Shown here: in pieces, positions 9,241-19,623 of the stretch
Position numbering within the stretch: the first letter of the stretch is position 1
Layout: each line of letters opens with the position of its first letter
Source: Rhodanobacter panaciterrae
Lineage (GTDB): Bacteria; Pseudomonadota; Gammaproteobacteria; Xanthomonadales; Rhodanobacteraceae
Direction: 5' to 3'
NCBI RefSeq assembly: GCF_014651895.1
Contig: NZ_BMXT01000001.1
Coordinates: 1,240,001 to 1,304,000, forward strand
DNA length: 64,000 nt
Position numbers and translations under genes: made by a program
The notes under the pieces: model-generated
The model's database searches: none
Seen by the model: only the letters and a program-made list of their open reading frames with translations
Told to the model about the DNA's origin: nothing

Positions 9241-9897
9241 TTAGCCGGCACGGCGAAACGTCAAGTTGATGCGACATTCGCCGAGCGCTGCATGATGGTT
9301 CGGCTTGAGCGGCAGCACGCCGTGATAGCGCAACCGCGCCGGGCCACCCCATACGACCACATCACCATGGGCCAGCGGCACGCGCAGCGCGCGGTCCGTG
9401 CGCTGCATGCCGCCGAACAGGAACACCGCCGGAATGCCCAGCGAGACGGAAACGATTGGCTGGCCGAAGTCGCGCTCGTTGCGATCCTGATGCAGGGTCA
9501 GCCGGGTGCCCGGTTCGTAGCGATTGATCAGGCAGGCATCCGGTACAAAACCGGGAAAACCGGCCCGCGTGGCGGCAGCTCCAGCCAGTTCCAGGAAGAC
9601 ATCCGGCATGGCCGGCCACGGTTTGCCACTGTCCGGATCGATTGGATCGTAACGATAGCCGCGCCGATCGCTGACCCAACCCAGCGGCCCGGCATTGGTC
9701 ATGCCCACTGACATGCGGAAGCCGCCCGGTGTGATCAGATGCCGGAACGGCGCCTGCGCCACGATGGTATCGATCGCCTGCAGCAGCGGCGGCTCATGTG
9801 CCAGCGAAAACCCGCGCAGCACCACGGCGCCTTCGCACAGCGTTTCGTCCCGGTGTTCAGGATGAGCCGCACTGCCGAACAGATCCGACGTAATCAT
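9241..9897 (-). CDS. alkB: alpha-ketoglutarate-dependent DNA/RNA demethylase AlkB
   Basis: 218 residues, matching E. coli AlkB (216). Iron ligands are visible as H136-x-D138 and His192 (RYHGVLPL). The 2-oxoglutarate-binding arginines fall in RINLTFR at 209-215, the family signature. The enzyme oxidatively removes 1-methyladenine and 3-methylcytosine from DNA and RNA. Its ATG overlaps the stop of the preceding oxygenase gene by four bases, so it should be induced together with Ada upon methylation damage. Confidence 0.95.
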   Translation of the reverse strand: MITSDLFGSAAHPEHRDETLCEGAVVLRGFSLAHEPPLLQAIDTIVAQAPFRHLITPGGFRMSVGMTNAGPLGWVSDRRGYRYDPIDPDSGKPWPAMPDVFLELAGAAATRAGFPGFVPDACLINRYEPGTRLTLHQDRNERDFGQPIVSVSLGIPAVFLFGGMQRTDRALRVPLAHGDVVVWGGPARLRYHGVLPLKPNHHAALGECRINLTFRRAG

Positions 9898-10636
9898 GTG
9901 GCGTCGTGAAAGATGATGCCCAGCGTATGGCGATGGCCGCTGCGCACCTGGCTCACGCCATGCCGCAGGTTCACCCGGTAGCTACCGCGCGCGCCTTGCA
10001 CCGGACGCTGATGCACCGCGAACACCACGGCGTCGCCCTGGCGCAGCGGCACCACCTGCGGACGCGACTGCATGCGCGGGCGCTGCTCGGTCAGCACGAA
10101 TTCGCCACCGCTGAAATCGCACTCGGGTTCGGACAGCAGGATCGCGATCTGCAGCGGGAACACATGCTCGCCATACAGATCCTGATGCAGGCAGTTGTAG
10201 TCACCCGCGCCGTACTGCAGCAGCAGTGGCGTGGGGCGTTGCTGGCCGGCGGTATGGCAACGGGCAAGAAAGGCGGCATGCGTATCGGGGTAGCGCACAT
10301 CTATCCCCATCGCCGCATTCCAGCGGTTCGCGATCGGCACCAGCCGCGGATAGATCGCGCTGCGTAGGCCGGCCACCGTGTCTGGCAACGGATAGGCGAA
10401 GTACTTGTACTCGCCGCGCCCGAAACCATGGCGACCCATCACGACACGACTGCGGAACAGTTCGTCATTTGCGTAGAGGCCTGCCAGTGCGCGGCATTCC
10501 TGCGGCGACAGTAGGGCATCGAGCATGGCGCAGCCCTGCGTGTCGAGTTCGCTGGCAACATCGGCCCAGTCAAACACCTGCAGCCGCGCACTGGCTTCAT
10601 CCGTCGTCGCGATGGGCAGCGCGCGCAGTTGTGCGC

Positions 10637-10640
<4 letters not shown>
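9894..10640 (-). CDS. 2OG-Fe(II) oxygenase of the ada operon (Oxygenase-NA / DUF2086-like)
   Basis: 248 residues. The double-stranded beta-helix ligand set is visible as H152-x-D154 (LHQDLYGEH) and His227 (RVNLRHGVS). The spacing is like prolyl-4-hydroxylase-type 2OG oxygenases and differs from AlkB. Proteins of this kind are repeatedly found next to ada and have been proposed to act oxidatively on damaged DNA; the actual substrate is not established. It overlaps ada (ATGA at 10637-10640) and alkB by four bases each, so the three are tightly coupled. ATG 10640 was chosen because the open frame continuing upstream is only the antisense-like extension inside ada. Confidence 0.8.
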
Positions 10641-11716
<1,076 letters not shown>

Positions 11717-11734
11717 GGGAGTTCTCTCCGATAG

Positions 11735-11801
11735 ATTATCGCGTGCTGCCCAATCTACGGATCGGTGGTGCCTGCGGCACTCCGGGTCTTGCGCTTGAAT
11801 T
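11735..11801 (-). promoter_or_regulatory. Ada box and ada operon promoter
   Basis: Read on the minus strand, 11801-11789 is AATTCAAGCGCAA, matching the E. coli Ada box AATTAAAGCGCAA at 12 of 13 positions. A GATAAT -10-like hexamer lies at 11740-11735, about 19 bp before the ada start. No good -35 is visible, as expected for an activator-dependent promoter. The box-to-start geometry resembles E. coli ada, with the box a little farther upstream. Confidence 0.75.
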
Positions 11802-11809
11802 CGTGTGAT

Positions 11810-12820
11810 TCACCATTGCAGCACAAGCTTGCCGATATGCGCGCTGCTTTCCATCAGCGCGTGGGCCTGGGCCGCTTCGGCAGCCGGGAACACCTGATGG
11901 ATCACCGGCCGCAGCTTGCCGGCCTCAAGCAACGGCCAGACCTTGTCGTGCAGCTGACGGGCCAGTGCGCCTTTGAACGCGACGGGGCGCGCACGCAAGG
12001 TGGAACCGGTGAGCGTGAGCCGGCGACGCATGATCGTTGCGGCGTCGATGTCGGCCTTGCTGCCGCCCAGCGTGGCGATGAAGACCAGCCGGCCGCCTTC
12101 GGCCAGTGCGTCGAGTTCACGCGGGATGTAGTCGCCAGCAACCATGTCGAGGATCACGTCCACGCCGCGACCGCCAGTGACCTGTTTCACGACCGCGACA
12201 AAATCCTCGTCGCGGTAGTTGATCGCGCGCTCTGCGCCGAGCCGCATGCACGCCGCGCACTTCTCCGCACTGCCGGCGGTGGCGAACACGCGATGACCGA
12301 ACGCACGCGCCAGCTGGATCGCGGTGACCCCGATGCCGCTGGAACCACCCTGCACCAGCAGGGTTTCGTGCGCACCGCCTTCGCCGCGACCGAGCTGGCC
12401 GCGATCGAATACGTTGCTCCACACGGTGAAGTAATTCTCCGGCAGCGCCGCGGCCTCGACCAGCGACAGTCCAGCCGGCACCGGCAGGCACTGCGCCAAC
12501 GGTGCCACCGCATATTCCGCATAGCCGCCGCCGGCGAGCAGGGCGCATACCGCGTCGCCACGCTTGAGACCGAACGGGTTGTCGCCGCCAAAGTCGCCAT
12601 CCACCAGCTCGCCGGCCACTTCCAGGCCGGGTAGGTCGGACGCGCCCAGCGGCGGCGCGTAATGACCCTGGCGCTGGAACACGTCAGGCCGGTTCACGCC
12701 GGATGCTGCCACCTTGATCAGCACCTCGCCCGGCCCGGGCTGCGGGATCGGACGCTGGGCCAGCTGCAGGACGTCCGGTGCGCCGAAGCGGGTGATCTCG
12801 ATGGCTTGCATGGTGGTCAT
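11810..12820 (-). CDS. NAD(P)H-quinone oxidoreductase, zinc-independent MDR family (PIG3-like)
   Basis: 336 residues of the medium-chain reductase superfamily. There is a GroES-like N-terminal half (VAASGVNRPDVFQRQGHY) and a Rossmann half with a dinucleotide-binding AXXGXXG-like segment (VQGGSSGIGVTAIQLA). The segment LPENYFTVWSNVFDRGQL is typical of the TP53I3/PIG3 quinone reductase group. Catalytic-zinc cysteines are absent. It reduces quinones with NADPH, probably for detoxification. It points toward ada, with 93 bp between that hold the Ada box, so ada has its own promoter. Translation may begin at 12820 or at the second Met (12811). Confidence 0.87.
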   Translation of the reverse strand: MTTMQAIEITRFGAPDVLQLAQRPIPQPGPGEVLIKVAASGVNRPDVFQRQGHYAPPLGASDLPGLEVAGELVDGDFGGDNPFGLKRGDAVCALLAGGGYAEYAVAPLAQCLPVPAGLSLVEAAALPENYFTVWSNVFDRGQLGRGEGGAHETLLVQGGSSGIGVTAIQLARAFGHRVFATAGSAEKCAACMRLGAERAINYRDEDFVAVVKQVTGGRGVDVILDMVAGDYIPRELDALAEGGRLVFIATLGGSKADIDAATIMRRRLTLTGSTLRARPVAFKGALARQLHDKVWPLLEAGKLRPVIHQVFPAAEAAQAHALMESSAHIGKLVLQW

Positions 12821-12999
12821 GGTGGCTTCGCTTGATGAATCAACAGGTAGACACTGGCGCCGGTGCGCGAGATATCAAGTGCCTGCATCGCATGGCACGG
12901 GGGCTCGACCCGTGCGGGAAGTCAGATTTACCACGTGCCTGATCGCGTATACCTTCACGGAGTCGCCGCCACGGTAATCGGCAACGGCACCACATCTTC
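12821..12999. promoter_or_regulatory. divergent intergenic region, quinone reductase / mannosidase operon
   Basis: 179 bp between divergent genes, so it must carry both promoters. GCACGGG at 12895-12901 pairs with CCCGTGC at 12909-12915 across a 7-base spacer, a candidate operator or hairpin. No convincing consensus promoter was recognised. Confidence 0.35.
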
Positions 13000-15729
13000 A
13001 TGGTCAAAGGCTCGCGCATGACGAAACATGGGATGCGACAGGGTAGGAATGTCTACTCCACCGCCGCGATTTTCCTGCGTGGGCGCATGGCGATCCTGGT
13101 GCTGTTCGCATGGGCATACGGCATCGGCACCGTCATGGCGGCCACGCAGACGCTCGCGACAGGTTGGCGTTTCCGCCTCGCGCCGGGCTCGGCCGCCGTG
13201 CAGACCCATCCGGAAGCGGCTGCATGGCGCACTGCCCACGTGCCGGGCAGCACGCAGACCGACCTGCTGACGGCGGGTGTGATCCGCGATCCGTTTGATC
13301 GCGACAACGAGGCCCAACTGCAATGGATCGGCCTGGCGGACTGGCAGTATCAGTTGCCGGTGACGGTCGATGCGGCGACGTTGCGGAATGAGCACGTCGA
13401 GCTGGTCTTCGACGGTCTGGACACATTTGCCGACGTCTCGCTCAACGATCACAAGCTGCTGTCCGCCGACAACATGTTCCGGCGCTGGCGGGTGTCGGTG
13501 AAGGATGTGCTGCATGTGGGCAGCAACACGCTGCTGGTCACGCTGCATTCGCCGATCACCCGGTTGCAGCCGTGGTTGCTGAAACAGCCGTATGCATTGC
13601 CAGGCGAATTCGATTCCGCGTTCGGCGACGAGCCGAAAGGCAAACAGACGTCCAACTACGTGCGCAAGGCGAATTACCAGTACGGCTGGGACTGGGGTCC
13701 GCGCTACGTCACCGAGGGCATCTGGCAGCCGGTACATCTGGAGAGCTGGAACGATCTGCGGCTGACGGATTTCCACATCGCCCAGCAGCACGTCGATGCG
13801 GACGCCGCGCAGTTGCTGGCGCAGTTCGACATTCGTGCCGACCATGCCGGCAAGGTCCAGCTGCAGCTGACGTGGAGCGCTCCGGACGGTAGCCGTCGCA
13901 GCACGATGCTGGAGAAGTTGCTGGAAGCAGGCGACAACCACCTCGATCTGCCCGTGCGTATCGAACACCCGCAACGTTGGTGGCCGGCCGGCTACGGCGC
14001 GCCGAACCTCTATCACTTCCACGCCGACGTCGTCGTTGCCGGCAAGGTGGTTGCCAGCAGCGAGCGCGACACCGGGCTGCGCAGTGTGGAGCTGCGGCGG
14101 CAGCATGATCGCTGGGGCCGCAGCTTCGCCTTCGTGATCAACGGCGTGCCGATCTTCGCCAAGGGCGCCAACCTGATTCCGTTCGACAGCTTTCCCGAGC
14201 GGGTCACCAATGCGCGCGTGCAGCAGATCCTGCAGTCTGCGCACGATGCCAACATGAACATGTTGCGTGTATGGGGCGGGGGTTACTACCAGAGCGATGC
14301 GTTCTACGCGATGGCTGACAAGATGGGCCTGATGATCTGGCAGGACTTCATGTTCGGCGGCGCGGTTCCGCCGTATGACGACGCGTTCCGCGAGAACACG
14401 CGGATCGAGGCGGCCGAACAGGTCATGCGACTGCGCGACCATCCCAGCATAGTGTTGTGGTGTGGCAACAACGAGGTGCAGACGGGTTGGGAGTCCTGGC
14501 CGGATCGGAAGCAGTTCGCCCAAGCGATCGGGCTGGCCGAACGCGCACGTGTCGAGCACGGCATGCGCACCCTGTTCGGTGAGACCCTGCGTGGCGTGGT
14601 GCAGCGTTACGCGCCGGACGTGCCGTACTGGGCCAGTTCGCCAAGCACGGATTTCGACGGACCAGCCAACGTGCCGAGTGACGGCGACATGCACGTATGG
14701 GATGTCTGGGCGGGCTCCGCGCCGATCGAGGATTATCTGAGGACCACGCCACGGTTCCAGTCCGAATACGGCCTGCAGTCGTTGCCAGCGCTGGCGACGA
14801 TCCAGACCTTCGCTACGCCAGCTGACCTGTCGCCGGATTCGCCGGTGCTGCGCGCGCACCAGAAGTTTGATAGCGGCAACGGCAATCAGCGCCTGCTGTT
14901 CTATATCCGCAAGTACTACGGTGAACCGAAGGATTTCGCCTCCTTCGTCTACCTCAGTCAGGTGATGCAGGCCGAGGGCATTGAGCTGGCTGCCGACCAT
15001 CTACGCAGCGCACGACCGCAAAGCATGGGCTCGCTGTACTGGCAGCTCAACGATGTATGGCCTGGAGCATCATGGTCCAGCATCGATTATTTCGGACGCT
15101 GGAAGGCGCTGCAGTTCCACGCACGCCGCTTCTATGCACCGCTGCGTGTGGCGCCGATCCGTCGCGACGGGCACACCGACGTGTTTCTGATTTCTGATCG
15201 GACCGCGCCACTGGATGCGCAGTTGCGCACGCGCGTGATGGACATGGATGGACGACTGCTGCATGAGCGGCTCGATAAGGTGCATATGCCCGCGCTGGCC
15301 AGCACCCGCGCCGCCGAGCTGGACGATGCGGCGTTGTTGCAGGGCGCCGATCCGCATCGCAGCTTCGCCGTATTCGAGCTGATCGAGCAGGGCAAGACGG
15401 TATCGCGTCAGCTGCTGTACTTCGAGCCAGCGCTCGCGCTGCAGCTACCCGAGCCGGACCTGAATGTTGAGCTCCACGACAGCGGCCAAGGCATCGTGCT
15501 GAGCGTGCGTGCGGAGCGTCTGGCGCGCGAGGTCTGGATCGACTTCGGTTCGCTCGACGCGCAGGTTTCCGACAACGCGTTCGATTTGCTGCCTGGCGAG
15601 CGTGTCGAGCTGCAGGTTACTGGCGCGGCCGACATCGTATCGTTGCGCGATGCACTACATGTACATTCGCTGTTCGATGCCACCATGCGCCAACACGCAC
15701 CAATCGTCCTGAAGGCTGCACAGCCATGA
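13000..15729 (+). CDS. exported beta-mannosidase, GH2
   Basis: 909 residues from the first Met. The domain order is GH2: sugar-binding domain, immunoglobulin-like domain, TIM barrel (about 330-640) and C-terminal sandwich. WGWDWGPRYVTEGIW and RVWGGGYYQSDAFY are typical of beta-mannosidases. The acid/base is Glu492 (GNNE) and the nucleophile Glu589 (FQSEYG). A hydrophobic stretch ending VMA-ATQ at about 30-48 is a signal peptide, so translation could begin as late as the ATG at 13087. It cleaves terminal beta-1,4-mannose, for example the core mannose of N-glycans. Its stop overlaps the GH125 start by four bases; the three mannosidases form one operon. Confidence 0.92.
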   Translation: MVKGSRMTKHGMRQGRNVYSTAAIFLRGRMAILVLFAWAYGIGTVMAATQTLATGWRFRLAPGSAAVQTHPEAAAWRTAHVPGSTQTDLLTAGVIRDPFDRDNEAQLQWIGLADWQYQLPVTVDAATLRNEHVELVFDGLDTFADVSLNDHKLLSADNMFRRWRVSVKDVLHVGSNTLLVTLHSPITRLQPWLLKQPYALPGEFDSAFGDEPKGKQTSNYVRKANYQYGWDWGPRYVTEGIWQPVHLESWNDLRLTDFHIAQQHVDADAAQLLAQFDIRADHAGKVQLQLTWSAPDGSRRSTMLEKLLEAGDNHLDLPVRIEHPQRWWPAGYGAPNLYHFHADVVVAGKVVASSERDTGLRSVELRRQHDRWGRSFAFVINGVPIFAKGANLIPFDSFPERVTNARVQQILQSAHDANMNMLRVWGGGYYQSDAFYAMADKMGLMIWQDFMFGGAVPPYDDAFRENTRIEAAEQVMRLRDHPSIVLWCGNNEVQTGWESWPDRKQFAQAIGLAERARVEHGMRTLFGETLRGVVQRYAPDVPYWASSPSTDFDGPANVPSDGDMHVWDVWAGSAPIEDYLRTTPRFQSEYGLQSLPALATIQTFATPADLSPDSPVLRAHQKFDSGNGNQRLLFYIRKYYGEPKDFASFVYLSQVMQAEGIELAADHLRSARPQSMGSLYWQLNDVWPGASWSSIDYFGRWKALQFHARRFYAPLRVAPIRRDGHTDVFLISDRTAPLDAQLRTRVMDMDGRLLHERLDKVHMPALASTRAAELDDAALLQGADPHRSFAVFELIEQGKTVSRQLLYFEPALALQLPEPDLNVELHDSGQGIVLSVRAERLAREVWIDFGSLDAQVSDNAFDLLPGERVELQVTGAADIVSLRDALHVHSLFDATMRQHAPIVLKAAQP

Positions 15730-17165
15730 TCACCTCGCGCCGCTCGCTGCTGAAGTTGATGGCTGGCGCCGTCGGCGGTCTGATGTTTGGCCGCGTGCCG
15801 ATGGCACGGGCTGCGCCGCGCTACATCAGTCATCGCACACCGATCGGCCAGCGCAAGTTCGTCAGTCCGGCGGTGGAAGCGCTGATCGCCCGCACCAAGG
15901 CGAAGATCGGCGATCCCGAACTGGCCTGGCTGTTCGAGAACTGCTACCCGAACACGCTGGACACCACGGTGCAGCTGGGCAGCCTGCACGGCAAGCCGGA
16001 TACCTTCATCGTCACCGGCGATATCGATGCGATGTGGCTGCGTGATTCGTCCGCGCAAGTGTGGCCGTACGTGCCACTGGCGGCGCACGACGAACCGCTG
16101 CGCCGGCTGTTCCGCGGCCTGATCCGGCGCCACGCGCTGTGCATCTCGATCGACCCGTACGCCAATGCGTTCCTGCCCGACCCGCAGGCGAAGACGCCGC
16201 TATCGTGGGCGCAGCAGGACCTCACCGACATCCATCCGGGTGTGGCTGAGCGCAAATGGGAGATCGATTCGCTGTGCTATCCGATCCGGCTGGCGCATGC
16301 CTACTGGCAGGCCACCGGCGATCGTGAGCCGTTCGACGACGACTGGCGCGCCGCGATGCACACCGTGCTGGCGACCTTCCGCGAACAGCAGCGCAAGCAC
16401 GGTCCTGGTCCGTATCACTTCCAGCGGCCTTCGGCGAACCCGACCGATACCCAGTTCCTCGACGGCTACGGCAATCCGACCCGCGCCGTCGGACTGATCC
16501 ACGCGATGTTCCGGCCTTCGGACGACGCCTGCATCTATCCGCTGTCGATCCCCGGCAACCTGTTTGCGGTGAGTTCGCTGCGCCAGCTGGCGCAACTGGC
16601 CATCGCGCTGCATGACGATCGCGCCTTTGCTGCCGAGTGCAATGCCCTGGCCGGTGAAGTCGAACGTGCGCTGCAGGAGTTCGGTGTGATGCACGACGAG
16701 CACGGCAACGAAATCTGGGCCTACGAAGTCGATGGCTACGGCAACCAGCTGTTCATGGACGACGCCAACGCGCCGGGATTGTCGAGCCTGGCCTACCTCG
16801 GCTGCTGCCGCAGCGACGACGCGCGCTACCGGCGCAGTCGCGAGCTGGCCTGGAGTCCGCGCAATCCGTATTTCTTCCGCGGCAGCGCAGCGCAGGGCAT
16901 CGGCGGTCCGCACGAGGGCTTGCGGATGATCTGGCCAATATCGATCATCATGCGTGGCTTGACCAGCGACGACAGCGGCGAGATCCGCCAATGCCTGCAC
17001 TGGCTGAAGACCACGCATGCCGGCACCGGCTTCATGCACGAAGCCTTCGATCAGGACGATCCGGCACATTTCACCCGCGCGTGGTTCGCCTGGGCCAATA
17101 CCCTGTTCGGCGAACTGATCGTGCAACTGGCGGCGCAGCGACCGGAATTGCTGCGGCGCGCATGA
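15726..17165 (+). CDS. exo-alpha-1,6-mannosidase, GH125 (Tat-exported)
   Basis: 479 residues with a twin-arginine signal (SRRSLLKLMAGAVGG) at the N-terminus. The mature part carries GH125 (formerly DUF1237) signatures such as TGDIDAMWLRDSSAQVWPY, WEIDSLCYPIRLAHAYW, YPLSIPGNLFAV and GFMHEAFDQDDP, and its length fits the family. The enzyme removes non-reducing alpha-1,6-linked mannose. It is translationally coupled to the beta-mannosidase and precedes a GH92 enzyme, so substrates are probably high-mannose N-glycans or yeast mannan in the periplasm. Confidence 0.93.
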   Translation: MITSRRSLLKLMAGAVGGLMFGRVPMARAAPRYISHRTPIGQRKFVSPAVEALIARTKAKIGDPELAWLFENCYPNTLDTTVQLGSLHGKPDTFIVTGDIDAMWLRDSSAQVWPYVPLAAHDEPLRRLFRGLIRRHALCISIDPYANAFLPDPQAKTPLSWAQQDLTDIHPGVAERKWEIDSLCYPIRLAHAYWQATGDREPFDDDWRAAMHTVLATFREQQRKHGPGPYHFQRPSANPTDTQFLDGYGNPTRAVGLIHAMFRPSDDACIYPLSIPGNLFAVSSLRQLAQLAIALHDDRAFAAECNALAGEVERALQEFGVMHDEHGNEIWAYEVDGYGNQLFMDDANAPGLSSLAYLGCCRSDDARYRRSRELAWSPRNPYFFRGSAAQGIGGPHEGLRMIWPISIIMRGLTSDDSGEIRQCLHWLKTTHAGTGFMHEAFDQDDPAHFTRAWFAWANTLFGELIVQLAAQRPELLRRA

Positions 17166-17199
17166 CGAGCCATCCGGTACACGCAACGGAGAACGCACC

Positions 17200-19623
17200 A
17201 TGGTGACACGCAGACGTTTCCTGCAGGGCGCAGCCGCATTGAGCCTGCTCGGCAGCCGGCTCGAACCGCTGGCGGCGTTCGCGACGCCTGGCAGCGATCA
17301 TGCGATGTCGCCGGTGCCGGAGCCCGATGGTTTCGCCCGGCATGTCGACGTCTTCATCGGCACCGGCGGTCATGGCCACGTCTATCCCGGCGCCACGCTG
17401 CCGTTCGGCATGGTGCAGCTGAGCCCCGACACCAACGACGCGGGCTGGGATGCCTGCTCGGGTTATCACCAGGGCGACGGCTCGATCATGGGTTTCTCGC
17501 ACACGCATCTGAGCGGCACCGGTGCCAGCGATATGCTCGATGTGTTGGTGATGCCGGCGCAGGGACCGGTGCTGCTGCAGCCCGGTGCTCGCGGTTTGCC
17601 GGAGCAGAATTACCGCTCGCATCACGACGGCGCCGCCAGCGGGGATCAGCTTTCGCCCGATGCGGTGGCACAGCCCGGCCCGGGCTACCGCTCGGGCTAC
17701 GACCAGGAGCAGGCGCGGCCGGGCTATTACCAGGTACACCTGAAGAACCACGACATCCTTGCCGAGCTGACCGCGACTCTGCGCACGGGACTGCATCGTT
17801 ATACGTTCCAGGGCGACGGCAGCGGCCACCTGCTGGTCGACCTTGCGCACGGTTACCACGACGATGCCGCGGTGCCGTGCAAGGTCAGCGATGCATCGCT
17901 GAAACTGGTCGGCAACAACACCCTGGTCGGCGAGCGCCGCGTGCATCAGTGGGCCGGCGGCCGGCACATTTATTTCGCGATGAAGCTGTCGCGTCCGATC
18001 ACGCAGGCCACGCTGTATACCGAAGATGCCGCGTTGCCTGCTGGTGCCGACGAAGCGCACGGCACGCATCTGAAAGCGGCGCTGCACTTCGACAACGTCG
18101 CCAGCGCACCGCTGCTGGTCAAGGTCGGCATCTCCGGTGTCGACGTGGCAGGCGCATTGCGCAACCTCGACACCGAAATGGCCGGCTGGGATTTCGAGCA
18201 GGTGCGCAAGGCCGCAGCCGCATCATGGGAACGCGAGTTGGGCCGCATCCGCATCGACACCGTGTCAGAGGATATGCGCACCACGTTCTACACCTCGCTC
18301 TACCACACCATGCTGGCGCCGACCCTGTTCAGTGACGTCGACGGTCGCTATCGCGGCATGGATCTGGCCGTGCACCAGCTGCCGCAAGGTGCGAACAACT
18401 ACAGCACCTACTCGCTGTGGGACACCTACCGGGCGCAGCATCCGTTGCTTACGCTGTACCAGCCCGATCGCGTGCCGGACCTGGTCAACGGGCTGGTGCG
18501 AATGGCCGGAGAGAGTCCCGACGGTCCGCCGGTATGGCCGCTGCAGGGCGTGGAAACCGGCTGCATGATCGGCTACCACTCCGCCGTGGTGGTGGCCGAG
18601 GCGCACGCGAAAGGCTTCACCGGCATCGACTACGCCAAGGCGTGGCCGCTGTTCCGCAAGCGCGCGATGGACGACGATTACCGCGGCCTGCCGTACTACC
18701 GCAAGCTCGGCTATATCCCCAGCGACAAGGAAGGCGAGGCGGTCAGCAAGACGCTCGAATATGCATATGACGACTGGGCCGTCGCGCACTTGGCCGATGC
18801 CGCCGGCGCGCATGCCGATGCCACCCGGCTGAAGCATCGCTCGCGCAACTACCAGCACGTGTTCGACCGCAAACTGGGTTTCGTGCGGCCGCGTGCGAAT
18901 GATGGCCACTGGCTGGAGCCCTTCGATCCGCGCGGCATGGGCCACGCCGCGAAATGGCGTGACTTCACCGAATCGAACGCGTGGCAGGCGAGCTTCCTCA
19001 ACCAGCACGACTTGTACGAATACATGAAATTGTTCGGCGGCGAGCGGGCGTTCGAGCGTAAGCTGGATGCGCTGTTCAGCACCAGCTCGGCGCTGCCGGT
19101 CGACGCGCCGCCGGATATCGCCGGCATGATCGGCCAGTACGCGCACGGCAACGAACCCAGCCATCATGTGGCCTACCTGTATGCGTACACCGGCGCGCAC
19201 CACAAGACGCAGGCGCGTGTGCGCATGCTGCTGGAAACCATGTACGAGGCGCAGCCGGACGGCCTCGCCGGCAACGAGGACTGCGGCCAGATCAGCGCCT
19301 GGTACGTGCTCAGTGCGCTCGGCCTTTACGCGGTCGATCCGGTCAGCGCGAATTACGTGTTCGGCAGCCCGCTGATCGATCGCGCGGAGATTGAACTCGC
19401 CGGCCGACGCAAGCTGATGGTGCTGGCGCCGGGCAACGGGCCGGACAGCCCGTACATCCAGTCGGTCAGCTGGAACGGCCAACCGTGGAGCCGCAGCTGG
19501 ATCAGCCATGCCGAACTGGCCGCCGGTGGCACCTTGGTGTTCCAGATGGGCAGCGCGCCGAATACCGAGTTCGGCGCGGCTCCGGCGAATCGGCCGCCGT
19601 CGTTCGGCAAGGCAGCTGTTTAG
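17200..19623 (+). CDS. alpha-mannosidase, GH92 (Tat-exported)
   Basis: 807 residues starting with a Tat signal (TRRRFLQGAAALSLLG). GH92 features are present: a VDVFIGTGGHGHVYPGATLPFGMVQLSPD opening split over residues 48-76, FSHTHLSGTGASD, the TYSLWDTYRAQHP segment and GNEDCGQISAWYVLSALG near the C-terminus. The family consists of calcium-dependent exo-alpha-mannosidases, mostly alpha-1,2. It lies 34 bp after the GH125 gene. Together with the GH125 and GH2 enzymes it covers alpha-1,2, alpha-1,6 and beta-1,4 mannose linkages. The stop at 19621-19623 overlaps the end of the convergent pirin frame. Confidence 0.93.
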   Translation: MVTRRRFLQGAAALSLLGSRLEPLAAFATPGSDHAMSPVPEPDGFARHVDVFIGTGGHGHVYPGATLPFGMVQLSPDTNDAGWDACSGYHQGDGSIMGFSHTHLSGTGASDMLDVLVMPAQGPVLLQPGARGLPEQNYRSHHDGAASGDQLSPDAVAQPGPGYRSGYDQEQARPGYYQVHLKNHDILAELTATLRTGLHRYTFQGDGSGHLLVDLAHGYHDDAAVPCKVSDASLKLVGNNTLVGERRVHQWAGGRHIYFAMKLSRPITQATLYTEDAALPAGADEAHGTHLKAALHFDNVASAPLLVKVGISGVDVAGALRNLDTEMAGWDFEQVRKAAAASWERELGRIRIDTVSEDMRTTFYTSLYHTMLAPTLFSDVDGRYRGMDLAVHQLPQGANNYSTYSLWDTYRAQHPLLTLYQPDRVPDLVNGLVRMAGESPDGPPVWPLQGVETGCMIGYHSAVVVAEAHAKGFTGIDYAKAWPLFRKRAMDDDYRGLPYYRKLGYIPSDKEGEAVSKTLEYAYDDWAVAHLADAAGAHADATRLKHRSRNYQHVFDRKLGFVRPRANDGHWLEPFDPRGMGHAAKWRDFTESNAWQASFLNQHDLYEYMKLFGGERAFERKLDALFSTSSALPVDAPPDIAGMIGQYAHGNEPSHHVAYLYAYTGAHHKTQARVRMLLETMYEAQPDGLAGNEDCGQISAWYVLSALGLYAVDPVSANYVFGSPLIDRAEIELAGRRKLMVLAPGNGPDSPYIQSVSWNGQPWSRSWISHAELAAGGTLVFQMGSAPNTEFGAAPANRPPSFGKAAV

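Noticed and set aside
12955-15000. Antisense open frame of about 680 codons opposite the beta-mannosidase
   Set aside because: High-GC codon bias opens the opposite strand. The sense gene has full GH2 motifs, and the antisense product has no recognisable domain.
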